Shown here piece by piece: positions 42,014 to 50,967 of a DNA stretch of 64,000 bases. Under the pieces are notes generated by a model. That model did not search any database, was not told where the DNA came from, and saw only the letters and a list, made by a program, of their open reading frames with translations. Position numbers and translations under genes: made by a program. Origin of the DNA: an uncultured Lachnospiraceae bacterium (GTDB lineage: Bacteria; Bacillota; Clostridia; Lachnospirales; Lachnospiraceae); NCBI GenBank assembly GCA_947632555.1, contig CANRPU010000010.1, positions 1 to 64,000 of the forward strand, given 5' to 3'. The first letter of the stretch is position 1. The number at the start of each line of letters is the position of its first letter.

Positions 42014-44812
42014 ATGGCGGAACAAAAAGAAAAATACGCGGCGCGATTAAAGGCGCTTGGCAGAAAAGCGGCGGCGGACGGGATGGTGCTGCTGAAGAAC
42101 GAAGACGGCATGCTTCCTTTTAAAGAAGAGGATACGGTATCGGTCTTCGGCAGATGTCAGATCGACTATTACAGGAGCGGTACCGGCTCAGGAGGTTCCG
42201 TCAATGTGGAATATACCACCAATCTGCTGGATAGTCTGAGAGAAAGCGGTAAAGTCAGGATAAACGAAGAACTGGCGGCTGTTTACCAGGACTGGGTGAG
42301 GAAAAACCCTGCCGATAACGGCAACGGGCTCTTTGGTTCCCAGCCCGGCCATCAGGCGGAAATGCCGCTGACGGAGGAAATCGTGACGGCTGCCGCTGCC
42401 CTTTCCGGGAAAGCGCTGATCGTCATTGGAAGAACGGCGGGGGAGGAGCAGGAGAACGCGGATGAGGACGGCGGATACCGTCTGACCGAAGTGGAGCGGA
42501 ATATGGTTTCGCTGGTCACTTCCCGCTTTTCCCAAACGGCGGTTATTTTTAACACATCCGGTATCGTGGACATGAGCTGGACTGACCGGCCCGGTATCAA
42601 AGCCATTCTTTACGCGTGGCAGGGCGGCGTGGAAGGCGGAAATGGGGCGGCCGACATATTGACCGGAAAGGTCACGCCATCCGGCGGACTGACCGATACC
42701 GTTGCTTTTCAGCTTTCGGACTATCCTGCCCACGCCAATTACGGAAGTGAGATCCGCAATTTCTATCAGGAAGATATTTATGTAGGATACCGCTACTTTG
42801 AAACGTTCTGCCCCGAAAGGGTGCGTTATCCCTTTGGGTTCGGACTTTCCTATACGACGTTTGAGAGAAAGCTCCTCCGCGCGCAAATGGAGGGAGAAGA
42901 CGCGGAAGCGGCGGCAGTGCTGGAATATCAGATCACCAATACAGGCAGTCTGGCCGGCAGGGAGGTGCTGCAGATCTACCTGGAAGCGCCCCAGGGCAGG
43001 CTGGGAAAGCCCAGAAAGGTTCTGGCCGGATTCGCCAAGACCGCGCTGCTGGAGCCGAAAGAGAGCGGATATCTGCGGCTGCGGATCCCCTTTCGGAAGT
43101 TCGCTTCTTACGATGACGGCGGAGCGACGGGAAACAGGTCCTGCTTCGTATTGGAAGAAGGGGATTACCGTCTGCACGCGGGAAGGAACTGCCGCGATAC
43201 GGAGGAGATTACCGCGGACGGAAAGGCGTTCTGGCATTTGGACAGACTGGTGGTAACGGAAAAGCTGCAGGAAGCGGCGGCTCCGGTCAGGGGGTTTACC
43301 AGAATGAAGCCGGAAGTGGCCGGCGCGGGCTATACCGTATCCTATGAAGACGTGCCCCAGCGCGCGGTGGATATACGGAAAAGGATAGAGGAGAATCTGC
43401 CCCGGCCGCTGGCGGCCCCGGCAAAAGCGGCCGTGACTTTTCAGGATGTAAAAGCGGGAAACGCTTCTTTGGAGGATCTGGCGGCATCCCTTTCCCCGGA
43501 GGAAATGGCGGTTATGGTTCTGGGAGAGGGTATGTGCAACGCCAGAGTGACGTCGGGGACCGCGGCGGCCTTCGGCGGTATCTGCGACGAGCTGACGGCA
43601 AGAGGGATCCCGGCCGCCTGCGCTTCGGACGGGCCTTCCGGTATCCGCAGGGATACGGGAGAAAAGGCTTTCCAGCTGCCCATTGGCACCATGCTGGCCT
43701 GCAGCTTTGATGTGGAACTGATGGAGGAACTGTTTTACTTGGAAGGGCTGGAGATACTGGAGAACCGGATCGATACGCTGCTGGGGCCCGGAATGAATAT
43801 CCACCGTTATCCTGTAAACGGCAGAAATTTTGAATACTATTCTGAGGATCCTTATCTGACGGGCGCCATGGGGGCGGCCTGTGTCCGGGGACTGAACAGA
43901 GCGGGCGTGAGGGGCACGATCAAGCATTTCGCCTGCAATAACCAGGAAAAGGGGCGGCATACCGCGGATGCCGTGGTGTCGGAAAGGGCTCTGCGGGAAA
44001 TTTACCTGCGCGGTTTTGAAATGGCGGTAAAAGAAGGCGGCGCCTGTTCCGTGATGACTACGTACAATCCGCTCAACGGCTTTCAGAATGCCTGCGGTTA
44101 TGATCTGAATACCACCATTCTGCGGAAGGAATGGGGATACCGCGGGATCGTGATGACGGACTGGTGGGCAAGGCTGAACAATGTGACGGAAGGCGGGGAA
44201 GCCGGCTGGACCGATGTGGTTTCTATGCTGCGTGCCCAGAATGATATCTACATGGTAGTCAATAACAACGGCGCGGTAGTGAACCCCAAAAAGGAAGCGA
44301 TCTTAAAGGCGCTGAAAACAGGGGAACTGACACAGGGAGAACTGCAGAGGAGCGCTCTGAATATCCTGCGTTTTCTGCTGTCCGTTCCGGCGGCGGAGCG
44401 GGAAGTCCGGGTGCCCGTGCCCGCGGCGGTCATGCCTCTTTCGGATATTGCCGAAAGCGAAAAACAGAAGGCGCGGTCTGACGGCCGGATTTCCGCAGAG
44501 CAGCTTGCCGCGGATCAAAACGGAGTTCTGCTCCGGGTGCGGAAGGAAGGGCTGTACAGCCTGCTGGCGGAATATACGGCAGCGGGAACGACCCGGGATC
44601 AGATGCTGCTACGCCTCAGCCTCAACGATGTACCGGCGGATCTGCAGACCAACGGCACCCACGGCCAGCGTTTGGTACAGCGGGTATGCCGGCTGCGGCT
44701 GCGGGAAGGATACTACCGGCTGACAGCGCGGCATTTAAGGCCCGGCATCACATTGTTGTCCGTCCGGTTAACGGCGGCTGAAGGGGAAGAACATGGGAAG
44801 AGTAACGATTAA
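42014..44812 (+). CDS. GH3 glycoside hydrolase with permuted domain order (beta-glucosidase type)
   Basis: 932 residues, no signal peptide, so cytoplasmic. The usual order is reversed: a GH3 C-domain comes first (VLLKNEDGMLPF near residue 25), a fibronectin-III-like part follows (about 290-420), and the TIM-barrel N-domain is last (about 470-780). The nucleophile is Asp716 in VMTDWWARLN and substrate-binding residues are in SDGPSGIR, GRNFEYYSEDPYL and IKHFACNNQE. This permuted order is known from rumen and gut beta-glucosidases. The acid/base residue cannot be placed safely. Expression is probably induced by the sugar sensed by the downstream LacI protein, whose gene overlaps this one by 20 bases. 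Confidence 0.92.
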   Translation: MAEQKEKYAARLKALGRKAAADGMVLLKNEDGMLPFKEEDTVSVFGRCQIDYYRSGTGSGGSVNVEYTTNLLDSLRESGKVRINEELAAVYQDWVRKNPADNGNGLFGSQPGHQAEMPLTEEIVTAAAALSGKALIVIGRTAGEEQENADEDGGYRLTEVERNMVSLVTSRFSQTAVIFNTSGIVDMSWTDRPGIKAILYAWQGGVEGGNGAADILTGKVTPSGGLTDTVAFQLSDYPAHANYGSEIRNFYQEDIYVGYRYFETFCPERVRYPFGFGLSYTTFERKLLRAQMEGEDAEAAAVLEYQITNTGSLAGREVLQIYLEAPQGRLGKPRKVLAGFAKTALLEPKESGYLRLRIPFRKFASYDDGGATGNRSCFVLEEGDYRLHAGRNCRDTEEITADGKAFWHLDRLVVTEKLQEAAAPVRGFTRMKPEVAGAGYTVSYEDVPQRAVDIRKRIEENLPRPLAAPAKAAVTFQDVKAGNASLEDLAASLSPEEMAVMVLGEGMCNARVTSGTAAAFGGICDELTARGIPAACASDGPSGIRRDTGEKAFQLPIGTMLACSFDVELMEELFYLEGLEILENRIDTLLGPGMNIHRYPVNGRNFEYYSEDPYLTGAMGAACVRGLNRAGVRGTIKHFACNNQEKGRHTADAVVSERALREIYLRGFEMAVKEGGACSVMTTYNPLNGFQNACGYDLNTTILRKEWGYRGIVMTDWWARLNNVTEGGEAGWTDVVSMLRAQNDIYMVVNNNGAVVNPKKEAILKALKTGELTQGELQRSALNILRFLLSVPAAEREVRVPVPAAVMPLSDIAESEKQKARSDGRISAEQLAADQNGVLLRVRKEGLYSLLAEYTAAGTTRDQMLLRLSLNDVPADLQTNGTHGQRLVQRVCRLRLREGYYRLTARHLRPGITLLSVRLTAAEGEEHGKSND

Positions 44813-45785
44813 AGAAGTGGCGAAGGAAGCCGGCGTGTCCATTTCCACGGTGTCCAACGCGTTAAACGATGTGGACGTGCTGAATCCGGACACCAAGGCG
44901 CGCGTGCTGGAAGCGGCCAGGCGCCTGCACTATATCCCCAATCTGAACGGCAAAAATTTAAAAAGCGGCGCCACCGGAGTGATCGGTATGTTTGTCACGC
45001 ATTTGGGCGGTTACTACATGGGAGCTCTGGTGGATACCATATCGAAGGAATGCGCGGCGGAAGGATATGAGCTGAATGTGCTGGTGACCGGTAAGATACG
45101 GTCCGTGATGGTCAATCTGCTGGGACGCAGGGTGGACGGCGCCATTATCGTAGACAGCGTTCTGACAGAGGAAGAAAAGAACATGTTGAAGGAAGCGGAA
45201 CTGCCCATCGTGTACCTGAACCGTGAAGAGAAGGGCCCGTACCAGGCCAGCGTCTGCTTTGATTCTTATGAGGCCGGCAGGATAGCGGCGGATTACCTTC
45301 TGTATAGAGGAAAGACCAATCTGGGATTTATCGCGGGAAACGACAATTACGACGGCCTTGAGCGCGGCAGAGGATTCTTCAGCGTCTTAAAAGAACGGGA
45401 AATCCCTTTCCGGGAAGAGTTTCAGATCCAGGGCGGTTTCATGCGGGATATATCCTATCAGAATACCCAGCGCTTTTTACGCCGTATGGGTTCCGATAAG
45501 GCCAATCTGCCCCAGGCCATATTCGCCGCCAATGACCAGAGCGCCATAGGCTGTATGGAGGCCCTTACGCAGGCAGGCTGGCGCGTACCGGAAGATATCG
45601 GCGTGATCGGGTGCGACGATAATGAGCTGGACAATTATCTGCAGCCGCCCCTGACCACGATCCGCACCAATTTTGAAGAGCAGGGGATACGGGCGGCCAA
45701 AGCGCTGTTAAGTATGCTGGAAGGTGAAAAGGAAGGCCGCCTGTACAAGCTGGACTGCCGTCTGATCCCCAGACAGTCCGTGTGA
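44793..45785 (+). CDS. LacI-family repressor of the GH3 operon
   Basis: 330 residues. N-terminal helix-turn-helix VTIKEVAKEAGVSISTVSNA, hinge helix NLNGKNLKSGATG, then a sugar-sensing domain. The ATG lies inside the GH3 gene, 20 bases before its stop, which couples translation. It is the best candidate to bind the 18-bp palindrome at 41982-41999 and so control its own operon. Effector unknown, presumably a glucoside. It ends tail to tail with the alanine symporter gene, only 18 bases apart. Confidence 0.9.
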   Translation: MGRVTIKEVAKEAGVSISTVSNALNDVDVLNPDTKARVLEAARRLHYIPNLNGKNLKSGATGVIGMFVTHLGGYYMGALVDTISKECAAEGYELNVLVTGKIRSVMVNLLGRRVDGAIIVDSVLTEEEKNMLKEAELPIVYLNREEKGPYQASVCFDSYEAGRIAADYLLYRGKTNLGFIAGNDNYDGLERGRGFFSVLKEREIPFREEFQIQGGFMRDISYQNTQRFLRRMGSDKANLPQAIFAANDQSAIGCMEALTQAGWRVPEDIGVIGCDDNELDNYLQPPLTTIRTNFEEQGIRAAKALLSMLEGEKEGRLYKLDCRLIPRQSV

Positions 45786-45803
45786 GATCCCGAAGACTGT
45801 GCC

Positions 45804-47126
45804 TTATGGGCGCTTTATGGAGCGGAAGAGCAGGAACAGAGCCAGGATGTTGGGGAATACCATAATGGCGTTGACCAGATCGGTAAAGCTCCAGATCAGC
45901 CGCATGGGGAGGATGGCCCCTATGTAGATCATAACGATATAGACCAAGTGATAGGAGTGGACGCCTGTTTCCCCAAACAGATACGCCACTCCTTTTTCTC
46001 CCAGATAACACCAGCCCACCAGGGTCGCGAGGGCAAAAGCCATCAGGGACAGGGTGAGGAAAGTACCGCCCTGGGGCAGAAAGGCAAAGGCGGCATGCGT
46101 CAGTCCGCCGTCGGAATAACCGGCGGCGCTGCCGGGATGAGCCAGCATACTGCTGACAATGGTCAGGCCGGTGAGCGTGCACATAACGATAGTATCCCAG
46201 AATACCGCCGTCATGGAGATCAGCGCCTGCCTTTCCGGCCGGGAAGAATCGGCCGCGCCCGCGGCAATGGCGGCGGTTCCGATACCCGCTTCATTGGTAA
46301 AAAGCCCTCTGGCGATACCGAAACGGGCGGCTAGGAGAAAGCCGCCTCCCACGAAACCGCCGCCCACAGCCTTGCCCGTAAAGGCAGAAGAAAGGATCGC
46401 GGCGAGGGAAGGCAGCAGAAAGCCGCGGTTCTGCCAGAGAAGGAGAAGGCAGGCCCCCATGTAGAGAAAACTCAGGGGCGGGACCAGTCTGGTACAGAAT
46501 CTGCCAATGCTTTTGATCCCGCCGAGGATGACCATAGCGGTCAAGACAGCGGCCGCCATACCTGTCAGGTGAGGAGAAAGATGCCAGGTGGAGAGGGCCG
46601 CATCCGCGATGGCAGAGGCCTGGGTAGTGCATCCGGCGCCAATGGCGGCGCATATGACGCATATGGCGTAAAATTTACCGAGTGTCATACCTAATTTTCC
46701 GGGCCGGACGCCCTGCTCCAGCACGTACATGGGACCCCCCACGCAGCTTCCGTCCGGCAGCTTTCTTTTATACAGACCGCTGAGATAGCACTCCGCGTAG
46801 GCGGTGGCCATGCCGAACAGACCGGTGAGGAAGCACCAGAAAAGCGCGCCGGGTCCGCCCAGCGCCACAGCGGTGGAAACGCCTACGATATTGCCGGTGC
46901 CCAGCGTGGCGGCCAGCGTTGTGGCCAGAGCCGCGAATCCGCTCAGCCCTCCGCCCGTTTTCTTTTTCTCAGGGGTAACGGACAGACGGAGAGCGTGAAA
47001 GAGGCGGCACTGGGGATGCAGCCGGAAAGTAAAAAAAAGGTGGGTGGCGGACAGCAGCAGAAGGACGGGACCGTTCCAGAGCAGTCCGTTGATATGTTCC
47101 AGACAGGAAATCAGCCATGCGGCCAT
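45804..47126 (-). CDS. Sodium:alanine/glycine symporter (AGCS family)
   Basis: 440 residues with about ten membrane helices. Na+-driven uptake of alanine or glycine is the family function. The signatures GTGNIVGVSTAVALGGPGALFW and GGPMYVLEQG (the former spans about residues 80-101) and FTNEAGIGTAAIA are typical. The start at 47126 is chosen because AGAGG precedes it by 6 bases and it falls at the expected N-terminus; an ATG 14 codons earlier would overlap the -10 box TATAAT at 47151-47156. The gene is single and convergent with the LacI gene. Confidence 0.9.
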   Translation of the reverse strand: MAAWLISCLEHINGLLWNGPVLLLLSATHLFFTFRLHPQCRLFHALRLSVTPEKKKTGGGLSGFAALATTLAATLGTGNIVGVSTAVALGGPGALFWCFLTGLFGMATAYAECYLSGLYKRKLPDGSCVGGPMYVLEQGVRPGKLGMTLGKFYAICVICAAIGAGCTTQASAIADAALSTWHLSPHLTGMAAAVLTAMVILGGIKSIGRFCTRLVPPLSFLYMGACLLLLWQNRGFLLPSLAAILSSAFTGKAVGGGFVGGGFLLAARFGIARGLFTNEAGIGTAAIAAGAADSSRPERQALISMTAVFWDTIVMCTLTGLTIVSSMLAHPGSAAGYSDGGLTHAAFAFLPQGGTFLTLSLMAFALATLVGWCYLGEKGVAYLFGETGVHSYHLVYIVMIYIGAILPMRLIWSFTDLVNAIMVFPNILALFLLFRSIKRP

Positions 47127-47150
47127 AGGAAACCTCTTGAAAAAGGGATT

Positions 47151-47156
47151 ATTATA
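47151..47156 (-). promoter_or_regulatory. -10 box of the alanine symporter gene
   Basis: TATAAT on the minus strand, 25 bases before the chosen start codon. No good -35 box is seen. Confidence 0.45.
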
Positions 47157-47198
47157 GTATATGGACAAAGTTTTTAGAAAATGTTTATATTTTCCGTA

Positions 47199-47226
47199 TT
47201 GATTTTTATATCCCCTGTGTTATAGT
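47199..47226 (+). promoter_or_regulatory. Promoter of clpB
   Basis: TTGATT (47199-47204), 16-base spacer, TATAGT (47221-47226). No CIRCE element or CtsR box is visible near it. Confidence 0.65.
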
Positions 47227-47263
47227 GTCAATAGAACAAAGTGAAGGAAAGGGGGACATTCGC

Positions 47264-49846
47264 ATGAATATTTCAAAATTTACGCAGAAATCGGTGGAGG
47301 CGGTGGAAGGCTGCCAGAAACTGGCTTATGAATACGGAAATCAGGAAATCGAGCAGGAGCATCTGCTCTACAGTCTTTTAACCGTAGAAGACAGCCTGAT
47401 ACTGAAACTTGTGGAAAAAATGGAAATACAGAAGGAGCATTTCCTGAACAGAGTGGAAGAAGCGCTGAATAAACGGGTAAAAGTGCAGGGAGGCGAGCTC
47501 CATATCGGCCCGGACTTAAACAAGGCGCTGCTGGCGGCAGAGGACGAGGCGGCCAGACTGGGTGACGAGTATGTGTCGGTAGAGCATCTGTTCCTGTCCC
47601 TGTTAAAGCATCCCAATAAAGCGTTAAAAGAGCTGTTTCGGGAATACGGCATTACGGAAGAACGTTTTCTGCAGGCGCTGTCCACCGTGCGGGGCAACCA
47701 GCGGGTAACCAACGACAATCCGGAGGCTACTTACGATACCCTGAATAAATACGGGCAGGATCTGGTGGAGAAGGCAAGGTCGCAGAAGCTGGATCCCGTG
47801 ATCGGACGGGACAGTGAGATCCGCAATGTGATACGGATCCTTTCTCGCAAGACCAAAAACAATCCGGTATTGATCGGAGAACCCGGCGTGGGAAAAACCG
47901 CCGTTGTGGAAGGGCTGGCCCAGAGGATCGTACGGGGAGATGTGCCCCAGGGATTAAAGGATAAAAAAATCTTCGCACTGGATATGGGCGCGCTGGTAGC
48001 CGGCGCCAAATACCGGGGCGAGTTTGAGGAGCGGCTGAAGGCCGTGCTGGAAGAAGTCAAAAAGAGCGAGGGCCAGATCCTTTTGTTTATCGACGAGCTG
48101 CATACCATTGTAGGCGCGGGCAAAACGGACGGGGCGCTGGATGCCGGCAATATGCTCAAGCCCATGCTGGCCAGAGGCGAACTGCACTGTATCGGCGCTA
48201 CCACGCTGGATGAATACAGACAGTATATTGAAAAGGATGCGGCTCTGGAAAGGCGTTTTCAGCCCGTTATGGTGGAGGAACCTACCGTAGAGGACACCAT
48301 TTCCATTCTGCGGGGATTAAAAGAGCGTTATGAGGTGTACCATGGCGTGAAGATCATGGACAACGCGCTGGTGAGCGCCGCCGTGCTTTCCAACCGGTAT
48401 ATTTCCGACAGATTCCTGCCGGATAAGGCCATTGACCTGGTGGATGAAGCCTGCGCGCTGATCAAAACGGAACTGGATTCCATGCCTACGGAGCTGGATG
48501 AACTGCAGAGGCGGATCATGCAGCTGGAGATCGAGGAGGCGGCCCTGAAAAAAGAGGATGACAGGCTGAGTATGGAAAGGCTGGAAAATCTTCAGAAAGA
48601 GCTGGCCGAGTGCAAAGAAAATTTCGCGGGCAGAAAAGCCCAGTGGGACAACGAAAAGGCTTCTGTTGACAAACTTTCCGGACTGCGGGAGGAGATCGAC
48701 GCCGTAAACAGCCAGATCCAGATCGCCCAGAGAGAAGGAGATCTGGAAAAAGCTGCCGAACTTTCCTATGGCAGGCTGCCTTCTTTAAGAAAACAGCTGG
48801 AGCAGGAGGAAGAGCATATCCGCGCGGCGGGACATTCCCTGGTGCATGAGAGCGTCAGCGATGAGGAGATCGCCCGCATTGTTTCCCGGTGGACGGGGAT
48901 CCCGGTAGCGAAGCTGACGGAAAGCGAACGGAACAAAACCCTGCATCTGGACGAAGAACTGCACAAAAGAGTGGTAGGGCAGGACGAGGGCGTCACCAAG
49001 GTGTCCGAGGCTATCATGCGCTCCAAGGCCGGTATCAAGGATCCCACCAAGCCCATCGGCTCCTTCCTCTTCCTGGGCCCCACGGGCGTGGGCAAGACGG
49101 AGCTGGCAAAGGCGCTGGCGCAGGCGTTATTTGATGACGAGAGCAGTATGGTACGTATTGATATGAGCGAGTACATGGAAAAGTACGCGGTTTCCCGCCT
49201 GATCGGAGCGCCTCCCGGATACGTAGGCTATGAGGAGGGCGGACAGCTCACCGAAGCCGTCAGGAGAAAGCCTTACTCGGTAGTGCTCTTCGATGAGATC
49301 GAAAAGGCCCACCCGGACGTGTTCAATGTGCTTCTGCAGGTGCTGGATGACGGGCGTATCACGGACTCCCAGGGCCGGACGGTGGACTTTAAGAACACGA
49401 TCCTCATTATGACTTCCAATATCGGCGCCCAGTATCTGCTGGACGGCATCAGTGAAGAGGGAGAGATCCTGCCCGAAGCGGAAAAAGCAGTTATGGAAGA
49501 GCTGCGCGCTCATTTCAGACCGGAATTTCTGAACCGTCTGGACGAAACCATTCTCTTTAAGCCACTGACCAAGGCCAACATCGGCAGCATCATCGGTCTG
49601 ATCATCGCGGATCTGAACAGAAGGCTGGCGGACAGGGAGCTGACGGTGGTTCTTTCTGAGGAAGCGGAGAAGTTTATCGTAGAAAACGCCTACGATCCGG
49701 TATACGGCGCGAGGCCGCTGAAGCGCTATATCCAGAAGTATGTGGAAACCCTTTCCGCCAGACTGATCCTGGCAGATGAGGTAAGCGAGGGCTCCACCAT
49801 AAAGATCGTGGTGGAAGACGGCAGGTTAAAAGCGAGAGCGGAATAA
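47264..49846 (+). CDS. clpB: ATP-dependent disaggregase ClpB
   Basis: 860 residues. Hexameric AAA+ chaperone that pulls proteins out of aggregates together with DnaK. Order: N-domain (1-150), AAA1 with GEPGVGKTA near residue 205 and [14 protein letters not shown], a coiled-coil middle domain (about 405-520), AAA2 with [10 protein letters not shown] near 605 and [14 protein letters not shown], and the C-terminal small domain. The middle domain distinguishes it from ClpC. The ATG at 47264 is supported by AAAGGGGG upstream and by the family start [10 protein letters not shown]. It has its own promoter but none of the known heat-shock repressor sites. Confidence 0.97.
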   Translation: MNISKFTQKSVEAVEGCQKLAYEYGNQEIEQEHLLYSLLTVEDSLILKLVEKMEIQKEHFLNRVEEALNKRVKVQGGELHIGPDLNKALLAAEDEAARLGDEYVSVEHLFLSLLKHPNKALKELFREYGITEERFLQALSTVRGNQRVTNDNPEATYDTLNKYGQDLVEKARSQKLDPVIGRDSEIRNVIRILSRKTKNNPVLIGEPGVGKTAVVEGLAQRIVRGDVPQGLKDKKIFALDMGALVAGAKYRGEFEERLKAVLEEVKKSEGQILLFIDELHTIVGAGKTDGALDAGNMLKPMLARGELHCIGATTLDEYRQYIEKDAALERRFQPVMVEEPTVEDTISILRGLKERYEVYHGVKIMDNALVSAAVLSNRYISDRFLPDKAIDLVDEACALIKTELDSMPTELDELQRRIMQLEIEEAALKKEDDRLSMERLENLQKELAECKENFAGRKAQWDNEKASVDKLSGLREEIDAVNSQIQIAQREGDLEKAAELSYGRLPSLRKQLEQEEEHIRAAGHSLVHESVSDEEIARIVSRWTGIPVAKLTESERNKTLHLDEELHKRVVGQDEGVTKVSEAIMRSKAGIKDPTKPIGSFLFLGPTGVGKTELAKALAQALFDDESSMVRIDMSEYMEKYAVSRLIGAPPGYVGYEEGGQLTEAVRRKPYSVVLFDEIEKAHPDVFNVLLQVLDDGRITDSQGRTVDFKNTILIMTSNIGAQYLLDGISEEGEILPEAEKAVMEELRAHFRPEFLNRLDETILFKPLTKANIGSIIGLIIADLNRRLADRELTVVLSEEAEKFIVENAYDPVYGARPLKRYIQKYVETLSARLILADEVSEGSTIKIVVEDGRLKARAE

Positions 49847-49866
49847 ATTTATATTGGATAAAGGGC

Positions 49867-49894
49867 TTACAGATTCCGTGTTCTGCGGTATACT
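49867..49894 (+). promoter_or_regulatory. Promoter of the barnase-like gene
   Basis: TTACAG (49867-49872), 16-base spacer, TATACT (49889-49894), about 47 bases before the start codon. Confidence 0.55.
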
Positions 49895-49940
49895 GTTAGA
49901 CAGAACGAAAAACGATACTTGCGGAAGGAAACAGATCCTT

Positions 49941-50525
49941 ATGAAAAATGTACACAGAAAGCTCCGGCTGGCAGCGGCGCTTTTGCTGCTGTTGCTGCTT
50001 ACGGCCTGCGCGGGAAACGCGGGCGGAGAAAAGCGGGAACCCGCAGGCCATCCTGAAACAGCGGCCACGGAAACGCGGACACCGGAGGAAACCCCGGCAG
50101 AACAGGAAACGCGGGTACCTGCGGATTCTGTGGAAGTCCCGGCGGGCGGGGAGCTGCCCGTGGAAGGCGGCAGTTATTACGATGTGGAAAATGTAGTGCT
50201 GTATCTGTACCTGTACGGAGAGCTGCCTCCCAATTATATCACCAAGGAGGAAGCGGAAGCCCTGGGCTGGAGCGGCGGCTCCGTGGAAAAATATGAAGCG
50301 GGAGCGGCTATTGGCGGTGACAGGTTCGGCAACAGGGAGGGATTGCTGCCCGCGGAGCGGGGACGTGAGTATACGGAATGCGATATCGATACTCTGGGAG
50401 CGGACACGAGAGGGGCCAAACGGCTGGTCTTTTCCAATGACGGGCTGTATTTTTACACCGCGGACCACTATGAGTCCTTTTCGGAAGTAGTTGTGTCGGA
50501 GGATTATCAGGTGGAGGTACGGTGA
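49941..50525 (+). CDS. Barnase-family ribonuclease with lipoprotein signal
   Basis: 194 residues. A lipoprotein signal peptide with lipobox LLTACAG puts the lipidated Cys at residue 23; a Thr/Glu/Pro-rich linker follows (about 30-75); the C-terminal 110 residues are a barnase-type guanyl-specific ribonuclease. All catalytic residues of barnase are kept: the general base Glu133 in NREGLLP (barnase Glu73), the Arg of GREYTECDI (Arg83), the Arg of AKRLVFSND (Arg87) and the general acid His176 in ADHYESF (His102). The matching barstar gene overlaps its stop codon. It would be a surface-bound RNase, for RNA scavenging or as a weapon against neighbours; the choice between these is inference. Confidence 0.9.
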   Translation: MKNVHRKLRLAAALLLLLLLTACAGNAGGEKREPAGHPETAATETRTPEETPAEQETRVPADSVEVPAGGELPVEGGSYYDVENVVLYLYLYGELPPNYITKEEAEALGWSGGSVEKYEAGAAIGGDRFGNREGLLPAERGREYTECDIDTLGADTRGAKRLVFSNDGLYFYTADHYESFSEVVVSEDYQVEVR

Positions 50526-50797
50526 TGGCGGAAGCGGAATATATTCTGGACTGCAGGGAAATGCTGGGAAAGAAGAAAGCCCACGCCTATCTGGCAGAGC
50601 AGCTTTCTTTCCCGCCCTACTATGGGAAAAATCTGGATGCGCTCTATGACTGCCTGCGGGAAATGCCGCGGGCCCATATCATTCTGCGCTGCCCGGAGGC
50701 TTTCAAAGATGACGGGTATGGCAGGGCGCTGAAAAAAACTTTCTTTGACGCCATGGCGGACAATCCGCGGCTGACGGTAACGGAGGAGATCGGATGA
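50525..50797 (+). CDS. Barstar-family ribonuclease inhibitor
   Basis: 90 residues, the same length as barstar. The inhibitory helix with PPYYGKNLDALYDCL matches barstar PEYYGENLDALWDCL, including the acidic and aromatic residues that plug the barnase active site. It would protect the cytoplasm against the ribonuclease before export. ATG 50525 overlaps the barnase stop (TGATG) with GGAGGT 6 bases upstream, so inhibitor and enzyme are translationally coupled. Its own stop overlaps the next start (ATGA). Confidence 0.92.
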   Translation: MAEAEYILDCREMLGKKKAHAYLAEQLSFPPYYGKNLDALYDCLREMPRAHIILRCPEAFKDDGYGRALKKTFFDAMADNPRLTVTEEIG

Positions 50798-50967
50798 TAC
50801 CTAAAGACCCTGTATTATTATTGAGTTTTGTCAATCTGAAGCTTCGGGATTTTTATCCCGATCTGGAAGTGCTGTGCGATGAACTGAATCTGGACAGGAA
50901 GGAACTGGAAGAAAAGCTGGCAGGGATAGATTACCACTATGACGAACGGACCAATCAATTCATTTAA
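50794..50967 (+). CDS. DUF4250 protein
   Basis: 57 residues: MIPKDPVLLLSFVNLKLRDF followed by an acidic, helical C-terminus with LNLDRKELEEKLAGIDYHYD. This is the small conserved DUF4250 family of Clostridia, of unknown function, with a likely winged-helix-like or helical fold. It starts at ATG 50794 inside the barstar stop (ATGA) with GGAGGAG upstream, and overlaps the next gene by 29 bases, so it is part of the same transcript. Its link to the ribonuclease pair is unclear. Confidence 0.88.
   Translation: MIPKDPVLLLSFVNLKLRDFYPDLEVLCDELNLDRKELEEKLAGIDYHYDERTNQFI

Noticed and set aside
49941..50967. A type II toxin-antitoxin system in the strict sense
   Set aside because: The ribonuclease carries an export signal and the inhibitor is a barstar, so it is a secreted enzyme with immunity protein and not an intracellular growth-arrest module.
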